From assembly GCF_024323335.1 (NCBI RefSeq), contig NC_066584.1:418415819-418479818 (forward strand): 64,000 bases of DNA, in the 5' to 3' direction. Positions 19,670 through 31,711 of this stretch are shown one piece after another (positions within the stretch are counted from its first letter, which is position 1; each line of letters begins with the position of its first letter). The translations under genes and the position numbers were made by a program. Source of the DNA: Lathyrus oleraceus (lineage: Eukaryota > Streptophyta > Magnoliopsida > Fabales > Fabaceae). Under the pieces are notes generated by a model. That model did not search any database, was not told the origin of the DNA, and saw nothing but the letters and a program-made list of their open reading frames with translations.

Positions 19670-21710
19670 TGTCATACGGTGAACTGACTTTAATGTGTTT
19701 TTAATCGCAATGTCGCGGTTAGCAAGAGTCGCCACCGACTTTTCTTTTATCCCATAAGGAAAGGTGGAAAAGAACAGGAAAGACCTTAATTTAGATTCTT
19801 AGGTTCGGGAGGTACATTATACAAAGGGAAGGTGTTAGCACCCTTTGTATCCATGGTTATCCATGGGCTCTTAATTGCTCAATCATTTATGTTTTTCTAG
19901 TTTGAAAAAGTGTTTGAGAAATGTGTAGGAAATGTTTTGAAAAGGAGAATTTAACTTTGTAATGATTCTTGTATGAATGTATACAAAGTGGTTATCTCGT
20001 TTAGTTTTGAAAATAGTTTAGAAAAATATAACTCGGCAATGATTCTAGTACGAATGTATGCCAAGTGGTGATTTTCTAAGATGTTTTGAAATGTGTGAGG
20101 TGTGAAAAGTATTTTAGGTTATGAATGAGCAATTAAGGGTTATACCTATCCGAGGTCTTTCCGGGCATTTCCTATCCTTAAGAGGGTAAAACTGTCCTTA
20201 CTATTGAGAAGTAAGTAGTTTTATCCTTTGGATGTAAAAGGGTCATCGTAGGGTCATCGATTGGTCATTAAAGGCAACATTTGTAAGGATACCTTAGCAT
20301 TCGAAGGGACGATCATCATTTAACCGTGGGCTACACCGAAGGGTCATCGAGGGACAAAATCATACATTCGAAGGCAACATCCAAGGGACTATGATTTATT
20401 TTAGAGGGACATGATGATTTAATCGAAGGGTCTTTACTAAGTGTATCCCCACATTCGCGGGACATGACCGTAATACCGTAATACCGTAGGGCAGCAAAGA
20501 GAGGTCCAAGATCACATATTTAAAGGCCGTATTTTACAATCAATTAGGCAATTAGGATGAATCTCCATATTAAAATCAATACATTAACATCAGCTAAGTA
20601 ATTGAGGGTGGATCTCCACATTAAACTTAATACATTAAAATTAATTAGGTAATTTAGGGTGAAACTCCACAAAGGTATCCCACAAATAAAGTGGAAGACC
20701 TACACAGCAATCTTTTCCTGGGGTGTGTGAACCTTTGCAACATTCAGCAAACGGGTTAGAATACCAAATCAGGGTGCAATCGGGGATTACACCGCAAAAC
20801 GAACACAGCAGTATGCATGGCAGGCAAACAACGCAGAATTAACATAGAATAGATCAGATAAGCATAGGACATAACAACCAAAATATTAGCGACTGTCACG
20901 TTCGCCTCTGCCTCGCCTAGCGAAGGCCTAGCGAATATTCGCTACATGCTCGCTTAGCGATGTGCTAGCGAGCGGCTGCGGGTTTTGAATTTCAGAACAG
21001 TATAATCTCAGCATGCTGCAAGCCTTATGGTATTCAATTACAGAAATAATATGGTCAAACACTCAGGATAGGCAGGCATACTTAAACTCACATGCAAAAT
21101 CTAACTACATATCCAAAAATTCGATTATGATGCATTATGTATTTAGAGATTACAACTTGGAAGCATAAAACAATAGTGATGCGCAAACCTGTTGCAGCTG
21201 AATTGTAACACTGAACTGGCAGATCGCTTTTGGTATCGGGTGGAGTTGGACGGCGGTAACTTCGGTGCGGATGAGCGGCCGTCAGGGTTTCTTTACTTCG
21301 ACCTCTCTGGACTAGTCTTTAGGGTTTCTATGCCAGGGTTTCCGTCCGTCTTCGTCTGTTTTTCTTCCCCTTTCGTTACTGAAGCTTGGCTATTTATAAT
21401 GCTCTTGTTGTGACCTAATGGGCTCAGAATGAAGCCTAGAAATTCTGATATTCGCAAGCTTCGCTAGGCGAAGGAGTTGCTCGCCTAGCGAGCAAGCTAG
21501 TTTGGGCTTTTACTGGATCTGATGCTTCGCTGGGGCGAGTGTCATAACAAAGTGTTCGCTAGGCGAAGGAATTACTCGCCTAGCGAGCAGGCTAGTTTGG
21601 GCCGTTTGTGAGCTGGGTCTTGGTTCCTTTACGATCAATGTCTTGGAAAACAAGTTGGAGTGCCTTAGAAATGCCTTGTTATATTAACGGGCAAATTTTG
21701 GGGTATGACA
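19670..21710 (-). repeat. 5' LTR of copy B
   Basis: 2041 bp, same length as the 3' LTR (6445-8485), with about 16 substitutions seen by eye. The TATA box is at 21391-21398 on the minus strand. A U5 hairpin CCATGG/CCATGG lies at 19851-19866. A second copy of the decamer TGGCGACTCT lies at 19725-19734, 69 bases from its copy in the primer site (19656-19665). Confidence 0.95.
21391..21398 (-). promoter_or_regulatory. TATA box of the 5' LTR of copy B
   Basis: TATAAATA on the minus strand, about 315 bp from the outer LTR end and downstream of the TCGCTAGGCGA hairpins in transcription sense. It is the likely promoter of the B transcript. Confidence 0.7.
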
Positions 21711-22476
21711 CACACAGCGAAGCAAAGTCGAATCATGATTACGTTTGTATAATACTCCATTACTCAAAAAGAATTTAGCGGAGAACTTCCTCAGAAATTT
21801 TCTGTCATTGATGGATGCCCAAGGTTTCTAAATATCTTTTTACTTCGTGGAACCAAGGTTTCTCTTCTACTTCATCAGCATTAAGTTCATAACAATATGC
21901 TGGTCCATCTAATCGTTCAATGGTGATCATGGGAGCTTCATTGTCCCATCTGACTCTGAACATAGATGACACGGTAGCCAATGCGTCTGCCAATTGATTC
22001 TCTTCTCGTAGAATATGTTCGAATGTAATCTCTTCAAAGTATGGGATTAATGTCAACACCCGCTCTCGATAAGGGATGAGATTCGGATGTTTAGTGTCCC
22101 ATTCTCCTTTGATCTGACTGATTACTAAGGCTGAGTCTCCGTACACACTCAAAAACTTGATTCTCAGGTCTATAACAGCTTTGAGTCCCAAAATACATGC
22201 TTCATACTCAGCCATATTATTGGTACAATCAAAACATAGTCTAGCAGTGAAAGGCGTATGGCAACCCTTGGGAGAAATAATTACAACACCAACACCATTG
22301 CCCAATGCATTAGAAGATCCATCAAAAACCATAGTCCATCGGGATCCCAGTTCGGGTCCTTCATCTGGTCCAGGTACTTCATAATCAGTAACAAGCATAA
22401 CATCCTCATCAGGGAACTCAAAATTCATAGATTGGTAATCATCAACTGCTTGATGAGCCAAATGATCAGCTAACAC
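21711..22476 (-). pseudogene. pol: Ogre A pol, second RNase H and linker, frameshifted
   Basis: The frame 22476-21805 encodes the end of the first RNase H region (LADHLAHQAVDDYQ) and the second RNase H (VFDGSSN, NNMAEYEA, VYGDSAL, ENQLADALA). All four expected acidic motifs are present. Near 21815-21830 about 14 bp present in B are missing, which shifts the frame so that the ORF ends with an unrelated tail at 21805. The last 95 bp before the B insertion are again B-like in another frame. Upstream it is separated from RT by a nonsense codon at 22495-22497. Confidence 0.88.
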
Positions 22477-22494
22477 GCTTCCTTTGATTGCTTT

Positions 22495-24079
22495 CTAGGT
22501 AGTATACTGGATATCATACTCTGTTAAAATCATCTGCCATCTTGCTATTCTTCCGGAGAGAGCAGGTTTCTCAAATATATATTTGATAGGATCCATCTTA
22601 GAAATCAATAAAGTGGTATGATTCAACATATACTGTCTTAGTCGGCGAGCAGCCCAAGCCAAAGCACAACAAGTTTTCTCAAGCAGTGAGTATCTTATTT
22701 CACAGTCGGTAAACTTTTTGCTAAGGTAGTATATTGCATGCTCTTTTCGACCAGACTCGTCATGTTGCCCCAGCACACACCCCATTGAATTTTCTAACAT
22801 GGTCAAATACATGATTAGAGGTTTTCCTTCAACTGGTGGCATCAGAATTGGAGGTTCTTGGAGATACTTCTTGATTTTGTCAAAAGCTTCTTGACATTCA
22901 TCATTCCATATTATCTCTTGATTTTTCCTCAGTAATTTGAAGATGGGTTTGCAAGTAGCAGTCAAATGGGAGATAAATCGGGCAATGTAATTCAAGCGTC
23001 CCAAGAAACCTCTGACTTCTTTATCTGTACGAGGAACTGGAATTTCTTGAATAGCTCTCACCTTAGCCGGGTCAACCTCAATTCCTTTACCACTGACAAT
23101 AAAGCCCAAGAGTTTACCAGATCTTACTCCAAAGGTGCATTTGTTCGGGTTCAATCTCAACTTGTATTTCTTCAACCTCTCAAACAGTTTGTATAAATGA
23201 TCGAGATGTTCTTCTTCAGTATGAGATTTGGCTATCATGTCATCCACATATACCTCTATTTCATGATGGATCATATCATGGAACAAAACCACCATAGCAC
23301 GTTGGTATGTTGCCCCTGCATTCTTTAAACCGAATGACATTACTTTGTAACAGAAAGTGCCCCATTGCGTCACAAACGTATTTTTCTCCATGTCTTCAGG
23401 TGCCATCTTAATTTGGTTATAACCTGAGAATCCATCCATGAATGAGAATACCTTGTGTTGAGCGGTGTTATCTACCAGAACATCAATGTGCGGAAGTGGA
23501 AAGTCATCTTTGGGACTTGCTTTATTCAAATCTCTATAATCTACACACATTCTCACCTTACCATCCTTCTTTGGCACTGGTACCACATTAGCAACCCATT
23601 GAGGATAAGAAGTAATAGCTAGAAAACCTGCATTAAATTGTTTCATAACCTCGGCTTTGATTTTCTCAGACATTTCAGGACGCATGCGACGAACCTTTTG
23701 CTTAACAGGATGACAATCTTCCTTCATCGGCAAACGATGTACTACTATATCAGTATCCAGTCTTGGCATGTCTTCATAAGACCAAGCAAAAATCTCTACA
23801 TAGTCATGTAACATCTGAATCAATCTTTTTTTGACACTGTTTTCCAAGCCTGCTCCTATTTTGACTTCTTTCTTGTCTACTTCAGTACCCAGATTTATAA
23901 TTTCAATTGATTCCTCATGCGGCTGTATAGTCTTTTCTTCTTGCAGTAACAGTCTGGCAAGCTCTCCAGGCACTTCGCAATCTTCCTCACTTCCATCCTC
24001 GGCTTGGTAGATCGGATTTTTAAAGCCATAATTAACAGTAGCAGAATTATTATCAACAGGATCCATAGTGGATATGGAT
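22495..24079 (-). pseudogene. pol: Ogre A pol, reverse transcriptase and first RNase H, ending at a nonsense codon
   Basis: About 525 codons from the intron acceptor (24080) to TAG at 22495-22497. RT motifs are intact (GKVRMCVDYRDLNK, FSFMDGFSGYNQIK, VYVDDMIAKSH). The stop replaces the Gln of the B motif YTTQKAIKG, consistent with one CAG to TAG change. The product would lack the second RNase H and integrase. With the frameshift and the integrase Asp to Ala change this shows A is dead. Confidence 0.9.
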
Positions 24080-24330
24080 CTGCAATTTGTTACGTGAGTG
24101 TGTGTAAGAAAACATAGCTTATTTGAAAGATGACAGGAAAGATAAAGAGCGCAATATTTGAATGCAAAAAGTCCATTGATTTATTGAATGTGAATATGCT
24201 TATGAAAATGACAAAACCCTTAACAAATTAGCTATTGTGCGCCGGGCATAGACACAATGCTTTAAGAAGTTCAATTGTTCATAATAAAAATTACAAAATT
24301 TGAAACACTAAAATAAGCAATAACAATTAC
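24080..24330 (-). other. predicted Ogre intron of copy A
   Basis: Same donor (GGA|GTAATT at 24330) and acceptor (TTGCAG|ATCC at 24080) as in B, 251 bases, again joining gag-pro and pol in frame. Preservation of both sites and of phase in two diverged copies supports the intron call. Confidence 0.78.
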
Positions 24331-25356
24331 TCCTGACTAAAGGAAATCGGGATAATGTCTTCAGCCTTCCAATTATTGAGTCCGTCACCAATTGTTGGGA
24401 AAATCCAGCCATCCAAGTCGCAATCGCTATCAGCATCTTCTACAGCATTAATCTGATCTTTGACTATCTTTTCAGAGCTAAACCCCAGGCCAAATTTATC
24501 AGACTTGTACGGTACATCGATCAGTTGACCCCAGCCAGTATGACCACCATCTTCAACCACAACTTGAGCATCTTTCAGAGAAATCATAGCAGGAGGAGCA
24601 CGAATAACCTTGGGCACACGGGAAGTTGGCTTAAGGACAGGACTGGTCGGAGGAACTACTTCAAATGACTGAGAAGGAGTCTCAAAGAATTCACCATCCA
24701 TCTCGACGTATCTGAAGGTATGCACACTACTGACAATATACTCTTCTTCTCCACACACAGTGACAATCTTGCTTTCTATTGGATACCTCAGCTTTTGATG
24801 GAGAGACGAAGCTACAACACTTGCCCCATGGATCCAAGGGCGTCCCAGCAAGCAGGAATAGGCAGGACGAATGTTCATTACGTAACAGGTAGTGTTGAAG
24901 ACTTGAGGTCCTATCTTGATAGGGAGAACCACTTCACCATGGACAACACTCTTCACACCATCGTAAGCACGCACCACAACGTCACTAGGTTTCAGTTCAA
25001 TGCTTTTACAGTCAAGCTTATCGAGCACAGCTTTCGGTAGCACATTCAAAGAAGAGCCATTGTCGATCAACACATGAGACAAGGTGATCCCCTTACACTC
25101 AATGGAGATATGCAGAGCTTTAGTGTGATTCTTTCCTGCTGGTGTCAGGTCAGCATCAGAAAAGCCTATGCCATTATCAACAGCCAAGTTAGCAACATAA
25201 TTTTCTAACTGATCGACAGATGTCTCCTGAGGTACATGAGCGGTCTTCAAGAATTTTATCAACGCACTAGCATGAGATTCAGAAGATAACAACAAGGATA
25301 ACATCAAAATTTTAGACGGAGTATGCCCCAGCTGTTCTACCACATCAAAATCACTC
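24327..25356 (-). pseudogene. gag-pro: Ogre A gag-pro, 3' part with protease
   Basis: Open from the F junction to the stop at 24327-24329. It contains the protease active site LIDNGSSLNVLP, the following SCLLGRPWIHGA segment and the C-terminal ISFSQE end that abuts the intron. The 5' two thirds of gag are missing because LTR F interrupts the gene at 25356/25357. No internal stop was seen. Confidence 0.88.
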
Positions 25357-26589
25357 TGTCATACCCCAAAATTTGCCCGCTGATATTACAAGGCATTTTT
25401 CAAGACACTCCGACTTATTCTGTAAGGCACTGATCTTAAAGGAACAAAAGCCCAGCTCACAACAGGCCCAATCCAGAACATGGCCCAAACTAGCTCGCTC
25501 GCTAGGCGAGCAATTCCTTCGCCTAGCGAACCCCTCGTTATGACACTCGCCCCAGCGAGGCACCAGATCCAGAAAAAGCCCAAACTAGCTGGCTCGCTAG
25601 GCGAGCAATTCCTTCGCCTAGCGAAGCTGGCGAATATCAGAATTTCTGGGCTTCATTCTGAGCCCATTAGGTCACAACTAGAGCATTATAAATAGCCAAG
25701 CTTCAGTCAACAAGAAAAAAAAAGAAAACGGAGAAAGGAGAACCCTAGCAAGCAAACCCTAGCATTCACGGAAGCAAACCCTGAAGGAACTCGGCGGCAC
25801 CAAGGTCTACCTCAGCCCAGTTCAATCCGATTTGCCGATTCGAAGTCGCAACTCAGTTGCAAACAGGTTTACCTTGCTATTACTACCTTATGTTCTTAAT
25901 TTGCATATGGCATTATGATTAAATTTATGAAAATATCTTAAGTTTGGCATGTGAACTTTAGTATTTACCTGAATACCTTAAATGATTAACCATATAATTG
26001 CAGTAATGAAAGCCATAAGGCATAAGATTGGTTGAAATTGTACTGATATCAAAACCAGAATCCGCAGCCGCTCGCTGGTACATCGCTAAGCGAGCATGCA
26101 GCGAGTATTCGCTAAGCCTTCGCTAGGCGAGGCAGGAGCGAACGCGACAGTAGCTGACTTTTCTGTTCTGATTTTTTGCTCATGTTTATCATGGTCATGC
26201 ATCATTTATCCGACCTTATTTACTGTCGTGATCTTTTTCCTTATGGTGTAATCCTCGATTACACCCTGATTTTGTGTTCTGACATGTTTTGTTGAGTATT
26301 GTAAAGGTCCACATATCCCAGGAAAGGATTGCTTGTTAGGTATCCCACTTTATTTGTGGGGTACCCTTATGGAGATTCACCCTGAATTACTCAATTGATT
26401 TTAATGTATTAATTTTATGGCGAAGATCCACTCCAATGGCTTAATTGATTTTAATGTATTGATTTCATCGACTTTAATGTGGACCTAATTACTTAATCGA
26501 TTACGGCCATCTAATTAATTGTAAAACTTTGTCTTTAAATAAGTGATCTTGGACCTCTCTTTGTTACCCCACGATTACGGTATTATGGT
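25357..26589 (+). repeat. LTR F: plus-strand family 1 Ogre LTR, truncated by element D
   Basis: Starts TGTCATACCCCAAAATTTG, the reverse complement of the end of the B LTRs, and follows the inverted B LTR through the U3 hairpins (25499-25529, 25594-25624), TATA box and CTAGCGA motifs, with more divergence than B shows to itself. It stops at 26589, where the D LTR begins. Only 1.2 kb of about 2 kb is visible, so whether it is a solo LTR or the 5' LTR of a full plus-strand element cannot be told. Left flank CACTC (25352-25356) is the candidate target duplication. Confidence 0.88.
25687..25694 (+). promoter_or_regulatory. TATA box of LTR F
   Basis: TATAAATA on the plus strand, in the same context (ATTATAAATAGCC) as the minus-strand TATA boxes in the B LTRs. 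If active it would drive transcription rightward, into the D/E stack and opposite to all other elements here. Confidence 0.65.
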
Positions 26590-26920
26590 TGTCGCAACCC
26601 GAAAAATACGGTGCGAAAAAACAACCGGCGAAGAAGAAATGACAGAAGAGTCGCCACCGTGCGTTATTTATCCCAAAGGAGGGAAAGGAAACGCTCGAAG
26701 TAAACCTGGAGAAAGGAAAGGAAAAGACAAGGTCTCGCAACCAAATCTTGGGTTCGGGAGTCGATTATGCGAAGGGAAGGTATTAGCACCCCTACGCATC
26801 CGTAGTACTCTACGGGGTCCACTCTTGTTTGTTTCTTGTCTAAAGGGTGTGTGTTTATCTAATGTACTATTTACTAAAAGGGTCAAGAGAAAAATGACTC
26901 GCACAGATATCGCATCCATT

Positions 26921-27680
26921 GCATACGTATCTCATCTGAATATGAGAATCAGAGTCTTCGTAGCTCGGGTACCTATGGGTTAAAGAGGAGTGTGCTCGCT
27001 AAGACATCGCGTCTTATGCCTACGTATCTCATCGGGAATGAGAATCAGAGCAAAACGTAGTTCAACTAACTAACGGGAACAAAAGTCTCGATTGCAACTA
27101 GGGCAAGAGAAAGGAAAGGTCTCGATCGCAATGAGGGCGAGAGAAAGGATCGCAACGAGGGCGAAAGAAAATAAGGATTAGTTGTTAGTTGTTAGTCAAA
27201 TTCGGCAAGACATCGCATCTTGTGCCTACGTATCTCATCTGAACATGAGAATCAGAGTTGCCGTAGTTCGGCTACACGCACGCCGAAACAAAACAAAACA
27301 CAAAAGGCAAACATGGAACCCGAATGCCAATCGCTGGACTTACATCAGCTTCCGAACCAAACATACCCACACTGGAAACCAGATGCCACTTGATGGACTT
27401 ATACCAGACTCCAAGCATACAACAATAGGATACGGAATGCCAATCGCTGGGCTTACATCCATATCCTAACACACACAAGAAGAAAACAAGCAACAGGTTA
27501 CTAAGGAGTCGGGAACTCGAGCCTAGCAACTGTCAAGCAAACACACACAAAAAGAAAAAGGGTGGAAAAACAAAAAGGGTGAACACACTCAAAAAAACAA
27601 GAGGTTGCCCGGAGAGATCTCGCTCGATCTCCTGCCTACGTATCTCATCTGGTATGAGAATCAGGGCGACGTAGTTCCCC
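26921..27680 (-). repeat. four dispersed nested hairpins CTACG..CTCAT..ATGAG..CGTAG in the D LTR
   Basis: Copies at about 26921-26973, 27018-27062, 27224-27273 and 27634-27680. Each has inner arms CTCAT/ATGAG around a 5-7 base loop and outer arms (C)TACG/CGTA(G). Sequence between the right arms is mostly AATCAGAG or AATCAGGG plus a variable piece. The same four occur in both E LTRs (for example 32268-32315) and in the D 5' LTR (for example 61841-61890). Confidence 0.8.
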
Positions 27681-27802
27681 TGCATAGGGACACAGGACCA
27701 GCCTAACCAGATAACAGAGGGAGATACAACATTAGGGAGACTACGACTCGAGCCTAGATGTTGTCATGCAAAATCATCCCTAAGTTAAGGTTTCTAGCTA
27801 AC

Positions 27803-27886
27803 TTGCACAGGAAGCAAGCCTATCCTAAGCATGACTTGCACAGGAAGCAAGCCAAACCAAACCTAACTTGCACAGGAAGCAAGCTA
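27803..27886 (-). repeat. AACTTGCACAGGAAGCAAGC tandem repeats in the D LTR
   Basis: Three copies about 31-33 bp apart, each a small hairpin CTTGC/GCAAG. The E LTRs have four copies (33077-33193 and 49254-49370). The D 5' LTR again has three (62723-62806). The copy number separates D LTRs from E LTRs. Confidence 0.8.
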
Positions 27887-30800
27887 AAGCAAACACACAA
27901 GCACAGGTATCATGCACTATATGCAAGCAATGGGCTCAAACAAGGTTAGGTTTTAGTCGAGGGGTCATATCAACCTCAACAAACAAACCACTGTAACTGG
28001 GTAGTGTTAGCTCTTAACCTTGCCATTGAGGGGCTAAGGTGAAGCAGATGAAAGGTGAGTGAAGATGAGACTTCACAGCTCTTATCCCTGGCCTGGGAGA
28101 GCTTAAGACAAGAATGTGTGGGTTCAGAAAGTGGGAACCCTTCTACACATTTGAAACTGACTCAACTGTACAATTGTACAAGATCTTGGGTTGGTATCTG
28201 CAATGCATCAACACAGTGGTGTGAGCAAAGCAGATGACACATAGAATAGCAGGGGATAGGTTGCATATCCCTTGGGTTCTGCCAATTGCCTCTTCACTTA
28301 GGAGGTCTTTGACTCTATACAAGGACAAATGTAAACAGTCACAAACATTGCCTCTTAAGGAGGACTTCAGACAGTTGCCTGGCTAAGTAACAGGCCAGGT
28401 CTTCCAGACTACATGAAGAAAAGGGATTATACCTCAATTCAAATTTCTATAAAGCAAAGCAAAGCAAGTTCTTAAAGAACTAAGCAACTAAAGGTACCTG
28501 AAATAGTCAAACAGAATCAGTACACAACTCAAAGTTTAAATCAAAAGGAGATAAAAATCAACAGTCAACACAATTGATTAAAATGTGCAGTGCACAAGGC
28601 TCAAAGCTTGTGAGCCAAGCAACCTACAAAACAAACATGTTATTCATGATAAACAAATCAAGCTCAATCAATTTGTATTGTTCTCTTTGAAGCATTTGTT
28701 GCTTAACCTGAAAACATGAACTCAAACATGAGCAACAAGACCACTAGGACAAGCCTAGGGTCAAAAGGGGATGAGAAAGTCAAAACAGAAAATGAAATTC
28801 AACCAAAATCAAGTTTAAACAATCAAGAAGCAAACTCAATTGGTTCCACATTCATATCATTCATCATTATGATTTCATGAACAAATTAGGTCAAAGCATG
28901 GCATATGGAAGCTCATGGAAGTCAACAGCAAGACTCAACTCAAAACCAATCATAAACAATTCAATAAATCATCAAATAATTCATGATCAATCATAATCCA
29001 TAATATGATATGCATATAAAATTTCAGCTCATTTGGATCAAGGGAAGTTGGTCAACGAAAATCAGAAAGGCAAGGCAAGTTTAAGCATGCTCAAAGAAGT
29101 CAACCAAACATGTACCAACTTCAATAATTCATAAATCAGTGACAACATATGAGAATTGAATGGGACTAAACCCATGGCAAAGCTTAAGATGTCTACTAAT
29201 CACATGTCAAATTTCAAGTTCATCCAATAAAGTATGAGAATTTCACAAATGAAATGGGAACATGTATCACAAAGGTCAACATTTTGGTCAAACAGGGGAG
29301 AAAATCCCAAACAATTAGGAAATGCCACAAATAATTCCAAGAAAATTCACATGTAAACTAGACATCCAAGAGTACATTCATGCAAAGATTCACATCAATT
29401 GGAGGTCAAGGAGCATGGTAATGAAAATCATGAAGTTGGACATCAATGGTGTGACACAAATTGTCACACCCTAATTCAAAAAATCATAACTCACAAACCA
29501 GAGATGATAAATTCACAAACTCTACACCAAAATCACCATGAATGTGTCTAGTTTGAGCACAAAAAATTTGGAAGCCATTGGATAAAGCATCATCATTTCA
29601 CAAAGGATTTGGCAAAGGGTACAAAAAATGAGCACATGTCACAAACCTTAGCACAATTTAAAATTCACTCATGCAAAAATTCTGGAAAATACATGATAAA
29701 AAACTAGAGATTGAGATGAACATGATGCAAAAAGTCTCATGAAATTTGAATAAAAAATGAGTGAGCTATGAATTTTCAAAGATTGAGCATCCAAATGAAA
29801 TAAATATTGAAAACAACATGACTTAATAAGACCAATTGGCACGGGAGTGGCATTTGTCTAATTCCTTGGAAATGTTAATGAAACGCGGCGTTGCGGAAAG
29901 AAGCGTGGCACGCTGGGAATGGTCATGGCAATGGAACAGTGTCATTCACATGCAAGGCAGAAAACGACAACAGCCAAACGTGTTCTGGAAAAGTGACCTA
30001 GGGTTTGTCTACTATTCATCATCATCTCCAAAATCGTGCAAAAAATTTGTTCCAGAAATTAACAATAAGCATGAAAATCGAACAAGCAAACGATGCACAT
30101 CCATAATATAACATTCATTTTCCTCAAATCGAGCTATCAAAGATGAACTAATCAAAAACATATTTGAGTGTGAAACTTTGAATCCATTTTTCTCACTCAT
30201 CACTCAACCATTTTTAATTACTCAAAGCTCATAATGACCAGCAAGAAAAAATCTATACAAAGCATAGCATAGTTTTAAGAAATGGGAGATTCGAAAACTG
30301 ACCAAAGTTGGAGTACAGTTGAGCTACAGTTGTTGTTTGGTTGCAAATGGCTGAAACAGTGACTCCACAAGCTCCCAAGAGATGAATGGTTGAAGGATTT
30401 TGGCTCAGGAGTGTCCAAGGCGGCTCAAATCGTGGGCTGCCATGGATGAAGGTTGTTGAGACAGTCGTGGAAAATGGTGCTACAGTGATGGCTTGAGGCT
30501 TGCAATGAGTTTGAAAATGATGGTATATAATGCAGCAGCCAAGGCCAACTCGAGTTCTTTTGAGGTTTTTGGCAGAAAATGCAAAATGAGAAAATGGTGT
30601 GTTTGAGAGAAATGAGTTTTTTTCTGTTTGTGAATAGTGGCTGCTAGGGTTTCTTCTGCAGAAAATGAAGAATATATACTGTGTTTTAGTGTCCTTAAGC
30701 TTGGTTAGTTATGTGGTAATTGGATTTTTGTAATTGGAGGTGTTTTGGTTAATTTGTCAATTTTCACTCAAATGGCAAGGTTTGTGGTTACAGCTGCGAA

Positions 30801-31711
30801 AGTGGGCCTTGTACACACTCCAAATATGATTTCTTAGCAATTTCAATTGGCAAAATATATTGGAAAGGCTTAAATTGCAAAATCACTTTTTCACCTCACT
30901 TGAAGTAATTCAAGTCACTTCAAAAAGTGCCATTTTGATTGGTGAGTTTTTGGTAAATTGTGATGGCATATTTGGAAAGAGGGCATCAAATGTGACTTGT
31001 AGCAAAAAACCCCACCCAATTTGGCCAAATGGTTTGGAAGATATGCCACTTTGAAGTTCAAATATTTTTGAGAATGATTTGATCATAACTTGCCAACCAT
31101 TCATGGGAATTGAGTGTTCTTGGACTTTTTGAAAATGGGAGAACAAGATCTTCAACTTTCATGTTGGGCAAAAATTCATTTGAAGCTTGTATCATGATGT
31201 AATTTTGAGGATCAAGACTTTCCATTTTTGGCAAATTCCAATTACAGGTCAACTTTCTATTTTTGGAAATTTCTTGTTTGACTTCAAATTCTTCCATGAT
31301 GATGTTTGACATGTTATATGGACATGAATGAACCCCTTCAAACCATTTCCCACCTTGAAATCCATAAAATCAGGCACAGTTGACCACAGTTGACCATGGT
31401 TGACTTTTTAGGGTTTCTGGTGAACTGAGCCATGACTGATGACTTCTGGGCACCCAATCTTTGACCAAAACACTTCAAAAGGACCCCTAGGTCATGTGAA
31501 CATGTTGGACCAACCCTAGGGCCTTGTCTCAAAGGAAAATGCACTTGCTTGCTTGATTGACTGATCTCCTGACCAGTTTGACCTAATCTGTCTGATGAAC
31601 CTGCACTTGGGCAAAAGGGACAATGCAATGTTATGCAGTGGACTATGTTAATGTTATGACCTAATATGAGAATGTATGTACAAAGGGTAGGTGCAAATTT
31701 GAGGTTCTACA

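Larger units (their letters stand above)
6445..21710 (-). mobile_element. Ogre family 1 copy B, complete LTR retrotransposon (15,266 bp)
   Basis: In element sense: 5' LTR (19670-21710), primer site, leader, ORF1, gag-pro, intron, RT-RH-RH-INT, 3' region with hairpin array, polypurine tract, 3' LTR (6445-8485). Both LTRs are 2041 bp with TGTCATAC/GTATGACA ends, and the element is flanked by CACAC. By eye about 16 substitutions and no indel separate the LTRs (about 0.8%), implying a recent insertion. The only clear defect in the coding part is an amber codon in gag. ORF1 upstream of gag, a tRNA-Arg primer site, a second RNase H and an intron are Ogre hallmarks. The target was the RNase H-integrase linker of copy A, a member of the same family. 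Confidence 0.95.
21711..25356 (-). mobile_element. Ogre family 1 copy A, middle portion (gag-pro to RNase H)
   Basis: Continuation of copy A beyond copy B. It begins with the duplicated CACAC (21711-21715) and is collinear with B from 11764 to about 15425. It is cut at 25356 by the plus-strand LTR F within gag-pro, at the codon for Ser of a KSDFD motif. The rest of gag, ORF1 and the 5' LTR of A would lie right of the window if the F, D and E stack is a simple nested insertion. Confidence 0.9.
26590..31711 (-). repeat. 3' LTR of copy D (5122 bp)
   Basis: Begins TGTCGCAACCC and ends CTACA, followed by the polypurine tract at 31712. U5 (left part) holds four nested hairpins (26921-27680), a GCAAC(G/T)AGGGC repeat (27083-27165), GAATGCCAATCGCTGGACTT-type repeats (27322-27470), AGGAAGCAAG repeats (27803-27886), the hairpin CCGTAG/CTACGG (26800-26815) and the block AAGGGAAGGTATTAGCACCC shared in altered form with family 1. 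TATA-like sequence on the minus strand near 30671-30680 could mark the promoter, at low confidence. ORFs in it are short and on both strands; none is supported. Confidence 0.9.

Noticed and set aside
28055..28328. 60-61 codon ORFs at 28055, 33363, 49540 and 62978 and their antisense partners
   Set aside because: Conserved only as part of the family 2 LTR; no start context or protein family supports them.
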